NCBI GenBank assembly: GCA_047973435.1 | Contig: JBKECA010000427.1 | Coordinates: 1 to 24,026, forward strand | Reading direction: 5' to 3' | DNA: 24,026 nt | Source: JBKECA01 sp047973435 | GTDB lineage: Bacteria; Planctomycetota; Planctomycetia; Planctomycetales; Planctomycetaceae | Part shown: piece by piece, positions 22,828-24,026 of the stretch | Layout: each line of letters opens with the position of its first letter | How positions within the stretch are numbered: the first letter of the stretch is position 1 | Position numbers and translations under genes: made by a program | Notes under the pieces: generated by a model | The model's database searches: none | Told to the model about the DNA's origin: nothing | What the model saw: the letters and a program-made list of their open reading frames with translations, nothing else

Positions 22828-24026
22828 ATGGCGAAAAAGAAGTCGAATAAATCGAAATCCGCCCCGTTGACAGACGGAAAGGCCAATTCCCAGCGCCGCA
22901 CAGCGGAGCCGGCTGCGGTCCAATCGGCGACGGTCCCCGCGAGCCGGCCGCCAAGTCGGCCCGCCTCGTCCGTTCAGCCGAAAGACCCGGCCCTGGCGGC
23001 TCGCGTGGAAGCAGAAACGCAGCAGATCGGACGCGAGCTGTGGGACAAGTTGAGCCGTCGCCGGCCGACCGTCTTTGAGCGGCGCTGGTGGCTGGATCAC
23101 ATTCTGCAGTGGGCCATGGAGGACGAGTCGGTCAAGGTGCAAATGTTCCGGTTCGTCGACGTACTGCCGATGCTTCAGACGCACGATCAGGTGACGGAAC
23201 ACATTCAGGAGTACTTTGACGACGTGCAGCAGCACCTGCCGTGGGCGGCACGGATGGTCATCAAGGCCAGTCAGCCCGGTTCGCTGCGGGGCAAAGCGGT
23301 GGCACTGAGCGCCCGAAAAAACGCCCGCAAAATGGCAGAGCGGTTCATCGCGGGCACCAAGGTCGAGGAAGTGCTGACGTCCGTCGCCCGACTGCGCAAG
23401 CAGGGGCTGGCCTTTACGCTGGACCTGCTGGGGGAGGCGGTGGTCAGTGAACCGGAGGCGGAGGCCTACCAGCAGAGTTATCTGGATTTGATTTCAGGGC
23501 TGGCGCCGTTGGTGAACAACTGGCCCGAAGTGCCGCATCTCGATCGCGGCGTCGGGGAAATCGTTCCGCGGTGCAATGTCTCGCTAAAGCTGTCGGCGCT
23601 CAACAGCCGGTTCAAGCCGATTGATCCTGTCCGGTCGGCGGAAGGAGTGAAGGATCGGCTGCGACCGATCCTGCGAACGGCTCGTGAGCAGGATGCGTAT
23701 GTGCATGTCGACATGGAGCACTACGCCTACAAAGACCTGACACTCGACATCTTCGAACAGGTCATGATGGAGGACGAATTTCGCGACTGGCCGAACTGTG
23801 GCATTGTCGTGCAGGCCTATCTGCCAGACGCGCGAGCGGACCTCGAACGTCTGCTGGCCTGGGTCCAGCAACGCGGGACGCCCATCTGGATTCGACGGGT
23901 GAAGGGGGCCTACTGGGATTACGAGACCGTCGTGTCCGCGTATCGTGACTGGCACTGTCCGGTGTTCACGGAGAAGTGGCAGTCGGACGACAACTTCGAA
24001 CAGCAGACGGAGTATCTGTTTCTGCA
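22828..24026 (+). CDS. putA: Proline dehydrogenase domain of a PutA-type protein (3' end outside window)
   Basis: The first 399 codons are visible and the frame is open at the window end. After a basic, Lys/Ser-rich leader of about 60 residues there is a helical domain (RPTVFERRWWLDHILQWAME, FRFVDVLPML). The FAD-binding barrel of proline dehydrogenase follows: AFTLDLLGEAVVSEPEAEAY, RCNVSLKLSAL, YVHVDMEHYAYKDLT, GIVVQAYLPDA and IRRVKGAYWDYET, where the Lys and Arg are typical of the flavin and proline site. The enzyme oxidises L-proline to pyrroline-5-carboxylate. The long N-terminal helical part suggests the bifunctional form with a glutamate semialdehyde dehydrogenase half, but that half is outside. 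ATG 22828 is preceded by AGGA at 22817-22820. No ribbon-helix-helix DNA-binding domain is seen, so it is probably not a self-repressing PutA. Confidence 0.92.
   Translation, partial: MAKKKSNKSKSAPLTDGKANSQRRTAEPAAVQSATVPASRPPSRPASSVQPKDPALAARVEAETQQIGRELWDKLSRRRPTVFERRWWLDHILQWAMEDESVKVQMFRFVDVLPMLQTHDQVTEHIQEYFDDVQQHLPWAARMVIKASQPGSLRGKAVALSARKNARKMAERFIAGTKVEEVLTSVARLRKQGLAFTLDLLGEAVVSEPEAEAYQQSYLDLISGLAPLVNNWPEVPHLDRGVGEIVPRCNVSLKLSALNSRFKPIDPVRSAEGVKDRLRPILRTAREQDAYVHVDMEHYAYKDLTLDIFEQVMMEDEFRDWPNCGIVVQAYLPDARADLERLLAWVQQRGTPIWIRRVKGAYWDYETVVSAYRDWHCPVFTEKWQSDDNFEQQTEYLFL

Overview
The window looks like chromosomal DNA of a planctomycete, probably of the Planctomycetaceae type. It is GC-rich. 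It carries a DUF1559 pilin-like protein, a large dehydrogenase/HEAT/cytochrome c fusion of the kind typical of the PVC group, an MptG-like gene of tetrahydromethanopterin (H4MPT) synthesis, and an ECF-type sigma factor. Many genes have weak or no Shine-Dalgarno sites. No species is claimed. No rRNA, tRNA, CRISPR array, prophage or intact insertion sequence was seen.

Layout. Positions 1-936 hold the end of a DUF1559 gene, closed by a strong terminator. 1082-4051 is the dehydrogenase/cytochrome c fusion, convergent with an HSL-type alpha/beta hydrolase (4093-5016, minus). 5256-5747 and 6093-6416 (minus) are two small exported proteins. 6885-7898 is the MptG homologue, followed by a sigma factor at 8050-8670. 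8869-10719 (minus) is a large protein I cannot assign. 11010-11873 is a secreted protein of unknown role. 12074-13537 (minus) is an FHA/AAA+/Fis sigma-54 activator. 14341-15327 (minus) is hemB. 15568-17519 is a coupled pair, a YfcE-type phosphodiesterase and an LplT-like transporter. 17868-18626 (minus) is a histidine kinase without a sensor domain. 19035-19844 is a sugar phosphate isomerase/epimerase-like protein. 20043-22721 is a secretin-like protein with a coiled coil and a Pro-rich tail. 22828 to the end is the start of a PutA-type proline dehydrogenase. Apart from the phosphodiesterase/transporter pair these are mostly single-gene units, so operon logic says little about function.

The most unusual signal is not a gene. 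An approximately 86-bp element with imperfect terminal inverted repeats (TATACTGCCCGCGG at one end, CCGCGTGCGGTATA at the other) recurs between genes in both orientations. I count six well-preserved or moderately diverged full-length copies (two of them in tandem), two more diverged copies, one partial copy and two isolated ends. Tandem copies share a TA dinucleotide, giving an 84-bp period. This is what a small non-autonomous element (MITE) that inserts at TA would leave, like RUP or Correia elements. Two protein-coding genes take their stop codon and last residues from a copy. A third, the sigma factor, is open in frame with two tandem copies upstream of it.
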